This document shows, in pieces, positions 1-14,368 of a stretch of DNA of 64,000 nt. The stretch comes from Hyalangium ruber (GTDB lineage: Bacteria; Myxococcota; Myxococcia; Myxococcales; Myxococcaceae): assembly GCF_034259325.1 (NCBI RefSeq), contig NZ_JAXIVS010000008.1, positions 248,001 to 312,000 of the forward strand, in the 5' to 3' direction. The first letter of the stretch is position 1; every line of letters starts with the position of its first letter. A program made the translations under genes and the position numbers. The notes beneath the pieces are model-generated. The model ran no database searches and was not told the DNA's origin. It saw nothing but the letters and a program-made list of their open reading frames with translations.

Positions 1-5416
<5,416 letters not shown>

Positions 5417-5623
5417 GCCGATCAAGAGAGGAATATCGGGTTGTTCAGTGAAGACTGGACTAGATGGTAGTCCTAGTGTTACCAGCTATCACGTGCCGTG
5501 CATCTCGTGAAGGTCCGCTGAAATTTTGCAATTTTAAGGTTTTGAGAAAAGTGCTTTCCCTACACGTGGGCCCTGACAGCCACGGGGAGAGTCTTTGTAG
5601 GTGCCTCTAACGGGGGCTTGCTG
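5417..5623. promoter_or_regulatory. Divergent promoter region between the PKS-NRPS gene and the arginine-deiminase-like gene
   Basis: This 207-base gap lies between two divergently read genes and is clearly richer in A+T than its surroundings, especially 5517-5555. It holds an inverted repeat GGACTA-N5-TAGTCC at 5457-5473, placed 41 bases upstream of the PKS-NRPS start. I see no convincing -35/-10 pair, so promoter positions are not assigned. The repeat may be an operator or chance. Confidence 0.4.
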
Positions 5624-6574
5624 ATGCCGTTCACTGGAATCGAGTGCTGGTCCGAGTCGGGGCTGCTGGAGTGTGTCGCGGTCTTTCGACCCGCTGCGCT
5701 CGACGTTGCCACCTCGTTGGAGGCCGCCGCCGTTGGATTCACCGGCACCGTCACGTATCAGGAGACGGAGGAGGCTTTCGGTCGCCTGAAGGAGACGCTG
5801 GGGCGCTTCTGCGCGCTGGTGGATCTGTGGGACTTCCTGCCGTCAGACGAGCGCGCCGTCAGCAATGCGGCGGTGAACCGGGTGTTCGTACGGGATACGG
5901 CCGCGGTCGTGGGGGGCCAGCTCGTGACGGGTAACGCCGCCTTCCCCGCGCGCATCGCGGAGTTCGAGACGACCCACGTCGCGCTCTCCAATCTGGTGCG
6001 TGGGCCCGAGCAGGGAGCGGCCCTACCGGAGATCCGCGCCGCCCGGGTCGAGTTCGGGGATCTCTTCCTGCTCGACTCCGAGCGGCTCCTCATCAACCTG
6101 GGGCTGCGCAGCGACGTGCGCTCGCTCCAGACGTTCCTGGAGGTTGCCTGGCGCGCCGGGTTCCGCGAGGTGGGGGTCCTCTGTATCCCCGAGCACCTGG
6201 GCATCATCCACCTGGATCTGGCCTTCAATGTCCTCGGGCCCCAGGCGGTGGTGGCGCGCTCCTTCCTGCGGCACTTCCCCATCCGGGTCTTCCAGCAAGG
6301 TGGGGCTCAGCGCTGGGAGGCCTTCGAGGCCTACTTCTCGGCACGGGGCCGGCGCGTCATCCCCTTCGAGCCGGTCGGCCCGGGCGGCTTCATGTCCAAC
6401 TACATCTTCTTGGGGCCGCAGCTGATCCTGGCTTCCGAGAGCGCGGCCTCACAACTGAGGCCCATCGCCCGGGACTTCGGCATCGAGGTGGAGAGCGTCG
6501 ACATCGAAGCCCTCGAGCGGGGTAACGGGAGCGTCCGGTGCCTCACGCTCCCGCTCAAGCGCCAGGCGCTCTGA
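5624..6574 (+). CDS. Arginine deiminase/amidinotransferase-superfamily enzyme
   Basis: A 316-residue protein of the guanidino-modifying pentein fold. Visible motifs in family order: an RD motif (FVRDTAAV), a modified GGD motif (VEFGDLFLLD), the catalytic His in HLDLAFNVLG, and a C-terminal Cys in RCLTLPLKR, which matches the nucleophile position of arginine deiminases, DDAHs and amidinotransferases. Such enzymes hydrolyse or transfer the amidino group of arginine or a related compound. The gene lies inside the PKS-NRPS cluster but on the opposite strand, and it converges with the CmlA-like gene with only 19 bases between stops. It may make or modify a guanidine-bearing building block. The first Gly of GGD is Phe here, so the exact reaction cannot be told. 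A TTG at 5618 is an alternative start; ATG 5624 is preferred. Confidence 0.8.
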   Translation: MPFTGIECWSESGLLECVAVFRPAALDVATSLEAAAVGFTGTVTYQETEEAFGRLKETLGRFCALVDLWDFLPSDERAVSNAAVNRVFVRDTAAVVGGQLVTGNAAFPARIAEFETTHVALSNLVRGPEQGAALPEIRAARVEFGDLFLLDSERLLINLGLRSDVRSLQTFLEVAWRAGFREVGVLCIPEHLGIIHLDLAFNVLGPQAVVARSFLRHFPIRVFQQGGAQRWEAFEAYFSARGRRVIPFEPVGPGGFMSNYIFLGPQLILASESAASQLRPIARDFGIEVESVDIEALERGNGSVRCLTLPLKRQAL

Positions 6575-6593
6575 GACGAGCGGGCCGCGCGCT

Positions 6594-8192
6594 TCAGTCG
6601 CGGCCGAGGAACATCTCGGCCTGTCCAAAGGGGAACGCGGAGGCGATGCCGTGCTCGGCACAGTGGGCCAGCAGCTTGCGAGCCTCGATGAGCTGGGGTG
6701 AGTTCTCCGAGTAGCCCATGGCCATGATGTGGCCCAGCCAGGGCTCGCGCCCCATGGCGTAGATGATGACCTGGCTGGGGTGCAGCCGGCGGACGATCTC
6801 GATGGCGCGCTCGCTGTTGGAGCCATTGAGCCGGCGCGACTGATCCATCTTGCGCGGCAGCGGCGTGGTCAGCAGGGGGCCGTACATCCAGCTCAGCGGC
6901 CCACCCTCGGACTCCATGCCCAGGAACAGCACGTCGATGTTGCCCACGATGCCGTGGACGTGATCGTACAGGCGCGGCTCGAGCGCGTTGGAGTCCGCCG
7001 CCATGAGCAGGGACTTGCCCTCCAGCTGCACCAGGTGGGCGATCTTCGACTGGATGTTGAGGTCCGCGTGCTCGCCAATGAAGGGCAGGCCCGTGATGGA
7101 GCCGCCGGGCACGTCCAGGGACTCCATGTCGCCCAGCGCGACGACGTTGCGGAAGCCGGTGTTGCGCAGCATCAGCTTGATCGAGGGGTCTGCCAGGCTT
7201 CCACCGCCATTGGCGGGGACGATGACGGTGCCGATCCGATCTCTCAGCTGCACCAGCGTCTCGAACATCAGGTGATCGGCGTGGGCGTGGGTGATGACCA
7301 CGTAGTCGATCCGCTCTGGCAGGTCGGCGTGGGTGTAGCGCGGCAGGTCCGTCGGGAAGTCGTAGCTGACCACCGGGTCGGTGAGGATGCTGACCTCGCG
7401 CGTCTCGATGAGGACGCAGGCGTGGCCGAAGTAGCGCACCCGCACGCCCTTGCCGTCATAGCGCGGCGCCGGGCGCGGTGGCTTGTCGGTGAAGAGGGTG
7501 GAGAACATCTCCGCCTTCTCGGCACCGATGCCCAGCGCCTCGCGGATGGGCTCCACCGGCCCAGGGGTGCGCCGCATGGCGAAGAGGGCGTCGATCGCCT
7601 CCGCGCGGAAGGGCACGTGCGCGTGGACGGTGTCCTTCAGGGAGTCGAGCCGCGGCGTGCTGTAGATGTACGGCCGGGCGTCTCCCTCCAGCAGCCGCAG
7701 GGAGACGCTCTGAGAGGACTCCCGGAAGAAGGGGCTGCGGTAGAGCAGCGCCTCGATGAAGCGCGGGGAGGCGCGGTTGTTGAGATCGTACGTCAGCTCG
7801 ACGTAGCCCCGCAGGATGTCCGGCACCTTCTTGTACTGCTCCTCCAGGGAGAAGCCGTTACTGGTGGCCAGCAGCTTGTCCAGCTCGGCGACGGCCTGGG
7901 CGAACTGGATCGACCGGGCCTGCTCCTTCAGGGTCCACTCCAGCAGCTCCTTGATCTCGGGGACGCGCTCGACGCCGTAGTTGAGGTACGGGCCACCCAT
8001 CAGCTCGGGGTTCTTCAGCGCGGCGACGTGGATGGCCGGGTTGGCCACGAACGACTGCATGATCTTCACATGCAGGTTGGCCACGACGAGGGGCGCGGTC
8101 GCGGGCGAGACGAGATAGCACCACGCGTACCAGCGGTTGTAGAGCGGCTCGAGGGCGACGTTCTGCTTCAGGAAGAGCGAGGGAGCGGACAT
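6594..8192 (-). CDS. CmlA-type diiron beta-hydroxylase of NRPS-bound amino acids (metallo-beta-lactamase fold)
   Basis: A 532-residue protein with an N-terminal domain (starting near LEPLYNRWYAW) and a C-terminal metallo-beta-lactamase domain. The metal ligands are His302, His304, Asp306 and His307 (THAHADH), Glu374 (GEHADLN) and Asp400 (AADSN). The spacings from the first His to the Glu (72) and to the last Asp (98) are those of CmlA, the chloramphenicol diiron hydroxylase (His305, Glu377, Asp403). This separates it from plain zinc hydrolases. Known members hydroxylate the beta-carbon of an aminoacyl group held on an NRPS carrier protein, so a beta-hydroxy amino acid is expected in the product. 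A longer reading frame reaches 8264, but the family N-terminus matches the ATG at 8192. It is read with the thioesterase and mbtH genes upstream. Confidence 0.88.
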   Translation of the reverse strand: MSAPSLFLKQNVALEPLYNRWYAWCYLVSPATAPLVVANLHVKIMQSFVANPAIHVAALKNPELMGGPYLNYGVERVPEIKELLEWTLKEQARSIQFAQAVAELDKLLATSNGFSLEEQYKKVPDILRGYVELTYDLNNRASPRFIEALLYRSPFFRESSQSVSLRLLEGDARPYIYSTPRLDSLKDTVHAHVPFRAEAIDALFAMRRTPGPVEPIREALGIGAEKAEMFSTLFTDKPPRPAPRYDGKGVRVRYFGHACVLIETREVSILTDPVVSYDFPTDLPRYTHADLPERIDYVVITHAHADHLMFETLVQLRDRIGTVIVPANGGGSLADPSIKLMLRNTGFRNVVALGDMESLDVPGGSITGLPFIGEHADLNIQSKIAHLVQLEGKSLLMAADSNALEPRLYDHVHGIVGNIDVLFLGMESEGGPLSWMYGPLLTTPLPRKMDQSRRLNGSNSERAIEIVRRLHPSQVIIYAMGREPWLGHIMAMGYSENSPQLIEARKLLAHCAEHGIASAFPFGQAEMFLGRD

Positions 8193-8278
8193 GGGAGCGG
8201 GAGGGGTGGCCTGGGGTGCGGGGACGCCTGGACGCAGAGTATATGTCGCGTGAATGCGGCCCAAGAGCCGCGGCCACT

Positions 8279-9076
8279 TCAGGTTCCCTTCGTGGCCCAG
8301 TAACGCAGCGTGCGCTCCACACCTTCGCGCAGCTTGTCTCCCTCGGAGAGGAGGAAGAAGTGTCCCCCGGGGAGCAGGTGGAGCGTGAAGTCATGGGTGG
8401 TGAGATCTCGCCACCCAAGCAGCGCGGGGGGCGCGACATCGGCGTCCTCGGTGCCCCCCCAGATGGTGAAGGGCAGGGACAGCCGGGGCTCCGGATCCCG
8501 GCGGTACTCATCCGCCATCTCGAAGTCCGCGCGCAGCACGGGCAGGAGCAGCTCCATCAGCTCCCGGTGGGCCAGCACCTGGGCCGGTGTTCCTCCGTAC
8601 CGCTTGAGCTCGGCGATGAACTCCTCGTCCAGCAGGGTGTAGAGCTCCTGGCTGCGCCTGAGGTGAGGAGGGGAGGCCGCGGCCAGCATCAGCCCCAAGG
8701 GGAGCGGGGCGCCCGTGTACTGGAGCCAGTGCGCCAGCTCCAGGCTGACGTAGGTGCCCAGGCTGTAGCCCAGAAACGCGAAGGGGCGATCCAGCAGCGG
8801 GCGGATGACGGGCCCCAGCGCCTCGACAAGGGCGGGCACGCGGCGACTCAGGGGCTCTTGCAGCCGCGTCTCGTGCCCGGGGTACTGGACGGCGATCACG
8901 TCCACGTTCGGCCAGGTGCCAGAGCGGGCCCAGCGGTGGAACACCGAGGCCGTGCCTCCTGCGTACGGAAAGCAGAACAAACGCAGGCGCGCTCCGGGAT
9001 TGGGGTGCCAGTAGGGAAACCACGTCTTCTGGGCTGCGCCCGCCGTGGTTGCCCCACTGGAGTTGGCCGCCGTCAT
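8279..9076 (-). CDS. Type II thioesterase (alpha/beta hydrolase)
   Basis: A 265-residue stand-alone thioesterase of the kind that clears wrongly loaded acyl groups from PKS and NRPS carrier proteins. It shows the family opening [11 protein letters not shown], the YPGHE motif, and the nucleophile Ser in GYSLGT. A catalytic His probably sits in LLPGGHFFL near the C-terminus. The start ATG at 9076 overlaps the stop of the mbtH-like gene as ATGA, so the two are translationally coupled. A longer frame exists but runs back through mbtH and is not used. Confidence 0.92.
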   Translation of the reverse strand: MTAANSSGATTAGAAQKTWFPYWHPNPGARLRLFCFPYAGGTASVFHRWARSGTWPNVDVIAVQYPGHETRLQEPLSRRVPALVEALGPVIRPLLDRPFAFLGYSLGTYVSLELAHWLQYTGAPLPLGLMLAAASPPHLRRSQELYTLLDEEFIAELKRYGGTPAQVLAHRELMELLLPVLRADFEMADEYRRDPEPRLSLPFTIWGGTEDADVAPPALLGWRDLTTHDFTLHLLPGGHFFLLSEGDKLREGVERTLRYWATKGT

Positions 9077-9291
9077 GGCTTGTTCTGCTGCTCCTCCATG
9101 CGCTTGCGCAGGCTCAGCGGGCGCATATCCGTCCAGACTTCCTTGATATAGGTCAGGCACTCTTCCTTGGAGCCCTGCTTGCCCGCGTCCTTCCAGCCGA
9201 GCGCGTTCTCACGGTCCGCGGGCCAGATGGAGTACTGCTCTTCATGGTTGACCACGACCTTGTAGAGCGTCTTGTCTTCTTCCTGGCTCAT
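9073..9291 (-). CDS. MbtH-like protein
   Basis: A 72-residue MbtH-like protein, of usual family length, that binds NRPS adenylation domains and supports their folding or activity. Diagnostic motifs are present: [10 protein letters not shown], a GW pair, CLTYIKEVW and TDMRPLSLR. The start at 9291 is fixed by a strong AGGAGGGG ribosome-binding site five bases upstream; a longer in-frame extension to 9384 is discarded. It is the first gene of the minus-strand set mbtH, thioesterase, CmlA-like, and probably marks the edge of the cluster in this window. Its presence shows that adenylation domains must lie outside the window, since none is visible inside it. Confidence 0.95.
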   Translation of the reverse strand: MSQEEDKTLYKVVVNHEEQYSIWPADRENALGWKDAGKQGSKEECLTYIKEVWTDMRPLSLRKRMEEQQNKP

Positions 9292-9323
9292 TCCCCCTCC
9301 TGGGGTCATCAAATTGATATGTT

Positions 9324-9386
9324 CAGTGATTCCGAGGTTTTGACTGAATCTTGAGAATCGGAATTCCTGAAAGATTTGATTCACTG
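9324..9386. promoter_or_regulatory. Nested inverted repeats upstream of the mbtH-like gene
   Basis: In the 197-base gap between the divergent mbtH-like and acyl-CoA synthetase genes there are two nested inverted repeats: outer CAGTGA (9324-9329) with TCACTG (9381-9386), and inner ATTCCGA (9329-9335) with TCGGAAT (9358-9364). They could be operator half-sites or a stem in the mbtH leader. The region is A+T-rich for this genome. No clear promoter hexamers were recognised. Confidence 0.3.
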
Positions 9387-9488
9387 CGAATCCCTAAGCT
9401 ACAGGAGCATCTACACCGCAGCAAGTCAGCCGAATCGGACTGGAGCTGATCCAGTCCCTGCGATGCATGAAGGTTCTTTCCTCCGGAG

Positions 9489-11471
9489 ATGTCTGTCTTG
9501 TCTGCTCACGATGCGATCGCGGCGCTCTTGATGCCGACCGAGGTCGCCGTCTACCGGGCCCAGGATCTGGGCGCTTATGGCTCTCGGGTCGTCACCGCGC
9601 TGAGGCACTACGGCTACACGGGCCACATCTGGACTCCCGAGGAGCGCCTCCCCGACGAAGCGCGCCCGTCCGCCGCCGTGGTGACCGTGCCGCTGGGGGC
9701 GCTCGATGCGACGCTCGAGGACGCGGCCAGGCATGGGGCTCGCGTGGCCGTGATCGGCTCGTCCGGGTTCGTCGAAGCGGGCCCCGAGAACCTCGTCCGG
9801 CGCTATGCGCTCAAGGAGCGAGCCCGAGCGCTCGGCATGAGGCTCGTGGGGCCCGCCTCCATCGGCGCGGTGAATGTCCACGGCAGGGTGGCGCTCAGCA
9901 ACTCCGCCGTCCTTCAAGGGCCCCTGCTCCGAGAGGGCGCGGTGAGCCTCTTCGGGCAGGGAGGCTCCCTGATCGGCACCTTGTTGGAGCTGGGCCGGGC
10001 GCAGGGAATCGGCTTCCGGTACGCGGTCTCCCTGGGCGTCGAGGTGGATCTCTCGCTGGCGGACTTCGTCGGGTTCGCCCTCGAGGATCCGGACACTCGC
10101 GCCGTGGCCGTGGTGGTGGAGCAGCCCCAGGGGCTGCGCCGTCTGGGAGAGCTCGCCACCCGAGCGCGACAGCTCGGCAAGTCCGTCGTGGTGCTCCTTC
10201 TGGGCAGGAGCCAGGCCGCGGCCGAGGCGGTGCGCGGTCACACCGGGGCCCTCTCCGGGCACGCCCGCGCGCAGGAAGCCTGGCTGCGTGCCCACGGCGC
10301 GGTGGTGGTGGGCTCGGCCGAGGAGCTCGTCCATGTCTCCGCCACCCTGGCCATGGGACGCTTCGCGCGCGGCCCGCGGCTGGCCCTCTGGTCAGGCTCG
10401 GGAGGAATGAATGCGCTCCTCGCGGATCTGGCCGCGGAGCGCGGGTTGCCGCTGGCGAAGCCGGACCCTCTGTCCAACCCCCATGATGCGGGCAGCGCTC
10501 GCGAGCTGTCCCGCGACGCGCTCGCGGCGACGGCGTCCACGCTCGATGCCCATCCAGGCGTGGACGTGGTGCTCCTCGGGCTTGGGAGCAGCCCCGCGAT
10601 CGCGCAGTCCGCCGATGGCATCGCCGCCGCTGCTCGCAACATTCCCTGGGTGGTCTACGCCCCCGGCAACGCATGGCCCGAGGCACGCGATGCCCTGCGC
10701 CGCGCGCGGATCGCGGTCATCCCGGATGGGCGCTATGCCCTTCGGTGCGTCGAGGCGCTCATCGAGCGTGGGCGCTCCATGACTCCGCCCGAGGTGGTCC
10801 GTTCGCCCCCCGTCGTGTCCGTGCAAGGCCAGCACGGGGTGCTGGATGAGCTGGCTTCCCGGCAGCTCCTCCAGGAGGCGGGGCTCTCCCTTCCCGCGGT
10901 GGCCGTGGCCCGGTATGCCGAGGAGGCGGTCGCGCACGCCGAGCGCTTTGGCTTCCCTGTCGCGCTCAAGCGCGTCTCGGCCTCGGTGACCCACAAGGCG
11001 GCCGAAGGCTTCGTGCGCTTGGAGCTCGCGGATCCCTTGGAGGTACGCGCCGCCTTCGCCGCGCTCGCCGCGTCGCGAGTGGCGGAGCCTCCACGGGTGA
11101 CAGTGGCGCCCATGGTCCACGGCATCGAGGTGTTGCTCGGCGCCCGGAGAGAGCGGGAGCTGGGATGGGTCGTCGTCCTCGCGGCGGGCGGACTGCTCGC
11201 GGAGCGTCTGGATGATGCCGCCTGGCGCGTGCCTCCCTTCACGGAAGAGCAGGCACGTGAGGCCTTCCTCTCGCTGCGCCTGGGGGCTCGCCTCCAAGCC
11301 TTCGGAGATCTGGATGCGCTGGCCTCCTTCGCCGCGGCGTTCTCACGGGTCGTGGCCGCGCTGCCGGAAGAGGGGCGGGAGGTGGACCTCAACCCAGTGG
11401 TGGTGCGCCCACCCGGCCGGGGCCTCAATATCATCGACGCGCGCGTCCGACTCGCGGACCTCATGCCGTGA
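9489..11471 (+). CDS. NDP-forming acyl-CoA synthetase-like protein (CoA-binding, ligase and ATP-grasp domains)
   Basis: A 660-residue protein with the layout of single-chain ADP-forming acetyl-CoA synthetases: an N-terminal CoA-binding Rossmann domain (about 15-130), a succinyl-CoA-ligase-like region with FGQGGSLIG and the RGHTGALSGHA segment that carries the phosphorylated His of the family (about 140-460), and a C-terminal ATP-grasp domain from about 470 (FPVALKRVSASVTHKA, ending EVDLNPVVVRP). The family interconverts an acyl-CoA plus ADP and phosphate with the free acid, CoA and ATP. It runs divergently from mbtH, and its stop overlaps the stop of the convergent B12 radical SAM gene by 11 bases. 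The substrate acid is unknown. Given its neighbours it may activate an acid in a special pathway rather than serve central metabolism. Confidence 0.82.
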   Translation: MSVLSAHDAIAALLMPTEVAVYRAQDLGAYGSRVVTALRHYGYTGHIWTPEERLPDEARPSAAVVTVPLGALDATLEDAARHGARVAVIGSSGFVEAGPENLVRRYALKERARALGMRLVGPASIGAVNVHGRVALSNSAVLQGPLLREGAVSLFGQGGSLIGTLLELGRAQGIGFRYAVSLGVEVDLSLADFVGFALEDPDTRAVAVVVEQPQGLRRLGELATRARQLGKSVVVLLLGRSQAAAEAVRGHTGALSGHARAQEAWLRAHGAVVVGSAEELVHVSATLAMGRFARGPRLALWSGSGGMNALLADLAAERGLPLAKPDPLSNPHDAGSARELSRDALAATASTLDAHPGVDVVLLGLGSSPAIAQSADGIAAAARNIPWVVYAPGNAWPEARDALRRARIAVIPDGRYALRCVEALIERGRSMTPPEVVRSPPVVSVQGQHGVLDELASRQLLQEAGLSLPAVAVARYAEEAVAHAERFGFPVALKRVSASVTHKAAEGFVRLELADPLEVRAAFAALAASRVAEPPRVTVAPMVHGIEVLLGARRERELGWVVVLAAGGLLAERLDDAAWRVPPFTEEQAREAFLSLRLGARLQAFGDLDALASFAAAFSRVVAALPEEGREVDLNPVVVRPPGRGLNIIDARVRLADLMP

Positions 11472-12921
11472 TGGCGGGCTCGCGGCAGGCGTCCTGGTAG
11501 AGGGACTCGAAGGTCTCTCGGAAGCGGCGGTTGAGCTCCCGGAACGTGTCCCTCGCGCTCAGGTCGGTCCGCTGCTCCAGGCGGACTCGGGTGTATTCCT
11601 GGCGCAGCCCCGCGGTGGCGGACCGCAGCGCCTCGTAGAGCTGGCCCACCCTCGGATCGCGGAACGCATAGTCCCAGTCCGGAAAGGCCCCTCGTAGCAG
11701 CCCGTCCCCTCGCAGCCGCTCCCACAGCTCCGTGCCCTGCTCCGGGTGCAGGCGGCTCAGGAACTTCCCCGGGTTGCCTTCGTGGTGCAGCTCATCCGCA
11801 AGGAAGTCCACGCTGCGCTTCACCTCCTCGAGCCGCATGTAGGGGTGGAAGAGGATGTAGCCGGAGATGACGTCGATTCCGAGCGCCTCCAGCCCGGCGA
11901 GCGTCTGGCGCACCTGCTTCACCGCGAACCCCTTCTTGAACGTCTTGAGCGAGTCGTTCGACCCGGCCTCGATGCCGAGGAAGACGCGGCGCAGGCCCGC
12001 ACGGCGCAGCAGGGCGAAGAGCTCCGGGTCGAACCCCGTGACCAGACAGTCGATGCCGAACTCGACGGGCGAGCCCTCGGAGATGAGCGCCTCGGCCAGC
12101 TCGCGGGCCCGCGCGAACCCGGGCGGTGTGGGCCCGAAGAACTCGTCGTCCACGAAGAAGACGCGATGACTGGCCGCGGCGACCGCCGGGTGGTGCAGCT
12201 CCTCCAGCAGGGAGCGCACCGAGCGCATGCGCCACCCGCGTGGCCCGTACCGCGCCGCCGTCGAGCAGAAGGAGCACCGGCCCCAGTAGCAACCCCGGCT
12301 GCCCTGGATCGGCAGCGAGGCATGGGCCGGCACGGCCTCGCTGCGCTCATAGGCGTAATGTCGAGGGAGTCTCGGCTCGGTGAAGTCCGCGTTCCGTGGT
12401 GCCGTCTCGCTGCTCCGAAGTGCCTCGCCCTCTCGCCACGAGAGGCCTGGGACTCCCTCCAGGGTGCGGCCCTCCCGCAGGCGCATCACCAGCTCGGCGA
12501 AGCTGTCGTCCGCCTCGCCCTTCACGAGGAGATCGGCCTGGGGCACGTACCTCATGAGCTCAGGGGCTGCCATCGTCGCCGCCCAGCCTCCGAGCACGAT
12601 GGGCCCGGTGAAGCCCGCGCCGCGTACCTCCTGACACAGGTGGCGGGCGGCCAGCGCAGTGCTCTGGAGGACGGTGATGCCGAGCACGTCGCCTTCCGCG
12701 AGCTCCGACAGCACCCTCCGAGCGGTGGCCTCGGGGTCGAGCCGCTCGGCGTATCCGTCCACGATGTGCGCGGCGATTCCACGGGCCTCGAGCCCGGCCG
12801 CGAGGTAGCCCACCGACAGGTTCTCCAGGGGAAATGGGAACTTGTCCTCCAACCGGAGCGCCGCTGGGACGAGCTCGCCCGGCACGACGAGCACGCCCTT
12901 CGCCGTCGCCGAGGCCTTCAC
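11461..12921 (-). CDS. B12-binding-domain radical SAM enzyme
   Basis: A 486-residue protein. The N-terminal 150 or so residues look like a cobalamin-binding Rossmann domain (PLENLSVGYLAAGLEARG, then a Gly-rich VLGGWAAT). The radical SAM core carries Cys211, Cys216 and Cys219 (GCYWGRCSFC), a C-x4-C-x2-C spacing rather than the textbook C-x3-C-x2-C, followed by FVDDEFFG and a GIEAGSND motif. Enzymes of this class do methylations or other radical changes at unreactive carbons; the substrate is unknown. GTG 12921 is taken as start because it overlaps the stop of the upstream kinase gene as GTGA, implying coupling. A longer frame to 13005 would run inside the kinase gene. Confidence 0.85.
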   Translation of the reverse strand: MKASATAKGVLVVPGELVPAALRLEDKFPFPLENLSVGYLAAGLEARGIAAHIVDGYAERLDPEATARRVLSELAEGDVLGITVLQSTALAARHLCQEVRGAGFTGPIVLGGWAATMAAPELMRYVPQADLLVKGEADDSFAELVMRLREGRTLEGVPGLSWREGEALRSSETAPRNADFTEPRLPRHYAYERSEAVPAHASLPIQGSRGCYWGRCSFCSTAARYGPRGWRMRSVRSLLEELHHPAVAAASHRVFFVDDEFFGPTPPGFARARELAEALISEGSPVEFGIDCLVTGFDPELFALLRRAGLRRVFLGIEAGSNDSLKTFKKGFAVKQVRQTLAGLEALGIDVISGYILFHPYMRLEEVKRSVDFLADELHHEGNPGKFLSRLHPEQGTELWERLRGDGLLRGAFPDWDYAFRDPRVGQLYEALRSATAGLRQEYTRVRLEQRTDLSARDTFRELNRRFRETFESLYQDACREPAITA

Positions 12922-13538
12922 GGTGTCCCCTCCAGGCACGAGTGGATCGCCTCGAGGGCACGCTCGAAGAGTTCTCCAGGAGCGCGTGTCCCATCGAGCC
13001 AGCACACCCGTACCGTGGGCTCCTCCTCTCGGAAGAAGCGCCCATAGAAACGGCGGATGGCCTCGAGCCGCTCGGGCTCCCCCCAGACGATCGGATCGAA
13101 GGTGCGGGCGCCGGGCTGCCGCTCCAGGGAGACCCTCGGAGGGATGTCGAGCATCAGCACGAGCCCGGCCTGCCGGAGCGATCCGGTGGCGAGGCCGCGC
13201 CGGTACCAGGTATGGTTGCCCGCGTAGGTCTCGTCGCCGCGCGGGTTGGGTTGGCCCTCTCCGTCCAGGCCGTAGGCGAAGGCGAGGGTGCTGGCGTAGT
13301 GCCGATCCATCAGCACGCAGCCCTTCGAGACATAAGAGGCGAGCTGCTCCTTCATCTCGTCATTGGCGAAGTAGAAGGGCGTGCGCAGCGAAGAGCGCAC
13401 CCACTCGTCGGCCCGGAAGCCGACCCACTCGGGCACGAGCGGACAGTCCAGCCGTTGGGCGAGTCGCGTGGCCAGCGTCGTCTTGCCTGCTCCTGGCAGG
13501 CCCTCCAGCACGACGCGGATTGACTTCATGGAAGCCAT
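12918..13538 (-). CDS. Small P-loop kinase, thymidylate/deoxynucleoside kinase-like
   Basis: A 206-residue P-loop protein with Walker A GLPGAGKTT right after the first strand and a DRHYAST motif resembling the DR-type motif of thymidylate and deoxynucleoside kinases. A lid-like Arg-rich part follows (RVSLERQPGAR). The expected activity is phosphate transfer from ATP to a nucleotide, nucleoside or a related small molecule, but sequence alone does not show the acceptor. The start is ATG 13538 or ATG 13529 in the same frame. It sits 17 bases from the divergent ATP-grasp gene start and is coupled to the B12 radical SAM gene downstream, so it belongs to that gene set and is unlikely to be the housekeeping thymidylate kinase. 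Confidence 0.75.
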   Translation of the reverse strand: MASMKSIRVVLEGLPGAGKTTLATRLAQRLDCPLVPEWVGFRADEWVRSSLRTPFYFANDEMKEQLASYVSKGCVLMDRHYASTLAFAYGLDGEGQPNPRGDETYAGNHTWYRRGLATGSLRQAGLVLMLDIPPRVSLERQPGARTFDPIVWGEPERLEAIRRFYGRFFREEEPTVRVCWLDGTRAPGELFERALEAIHSCLEGTP

Positions 13539-13555
13539 GGCATTGCCTCTCCCGG

Positions 13556-14368
13556 GTGTCTGCGCCCCCCGCGATCTACGTGCTGCTCGCTGATGCACCT
13601 CGGGCGGAGCCCAACCCGGTCCTCGTGGAGGCCTTCGCGCTGCTGGAACAACGCGGGGCACGCGTCGAGCGGTGGTTCGCTCACGCGCGGTGCTTCGACC
13701 TGGACACCGCGCCCGACCCGGAGGGGCTCTATCTCTTCAAGTCGCGCTCGGCCTTCTGGTGCGAGGCGGCGGCCTGGCTCCATGATCGAGGCGCACGGCT
13801 CCTGGACCCTTGGCCCGCCCGGGTCCAGGTCCGCAACAAGGCTCGGGTGATGGCCCTCCTGCGCGCGGCGGGAGTTGCCGTCCCACGGACCTGGCTGTGC
13901 CATGAGCCCTCGAGGGTCCGGGAACTGCTCGACGAGGGCGCGCTGGTGCTCAAGCCCAACGCCGGCTCGGCGGGCGCGGACGTCCGCTTCGTCCGCCGGA
14001 GCGAAGAGCTGCCGGACCGCCTCGATCAGCCGACGATCGTTCAGCTCCTGCACGACAACACGGGCGAGGACCTCAAGGTGTACGTCATTGGGTCGCGCGC
14101 CTTCGGTCTGAGAAAGCGTTTCGGTTCGGGCAGCTACCGGGAGCCCGGCGTGCCTTGTGCGCTCCCTCCCTCCGTGGAGTCGCAGGCGCTTCGGATCGGA
14201 GAGGTGCTCGGACTGACGCTGTTCGGCGTCGACTTCGTGGAGGGCCCCGAGGGGCCCGTGGCCGTGGACGTCAACTGGTTCCCCAGCTACCGCGCCGTGC
14301 CCGAGGCGCCCAGCCTGCTGTGTGAGCACATCTGGGCGCATCTCAAGGCCTCCAGTCCGGTCCGTTGA
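13556..14368 (+). CDS. RimK-like ATP-grasp ligase
   Basis: A 270-residue ATP-grasp protein. It has the family Lys strand (ALVLKPNAGSAGADV), a central LKVYVIGSRAFGLRKRF segment as in RimK-type ligases, and the metal-binding end VDFVEGPEGPVAVDVNWFPSY. Such enzymes form amide or peptide bonds through an acyl-phosphate made with ATP. The only suitable start in the right place is GTG 13556. The gene is antisense to, and sits between, two minus-strand genes: its 3' end overlaps the methionine adenosyltransferase-like gene by 26 bases and its 5' end is 17 bases from the kinase gene. Any promoter for it must therefore lie within the kinase gene. The acceptor and donor are unknown. Confidence 0.82.
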   Translation: MSAPPAIYVLLADAPRAEPNPVLVEAFALLEQRGARVERWFAHARCFDLDTAPDPEGLYLFKSRSAFWCEAAAWLHDRGARLLDPWPARVQVRNKARVMALLRAAGVAVPRTWLCHEPSRVRELLDEGALVLKPNAGSAGADVRFVRRSEELPDRLDQPTIVQLLHDNTGEDLKVYVIGSRAFGLRKRFGSGSYREPGVPCALPPSVESQALRIGEVLGLTLFGVDFVEGPEGPVAVDVNWFPSYRAVPEAPSLLCEHIWAHLKASSPVR

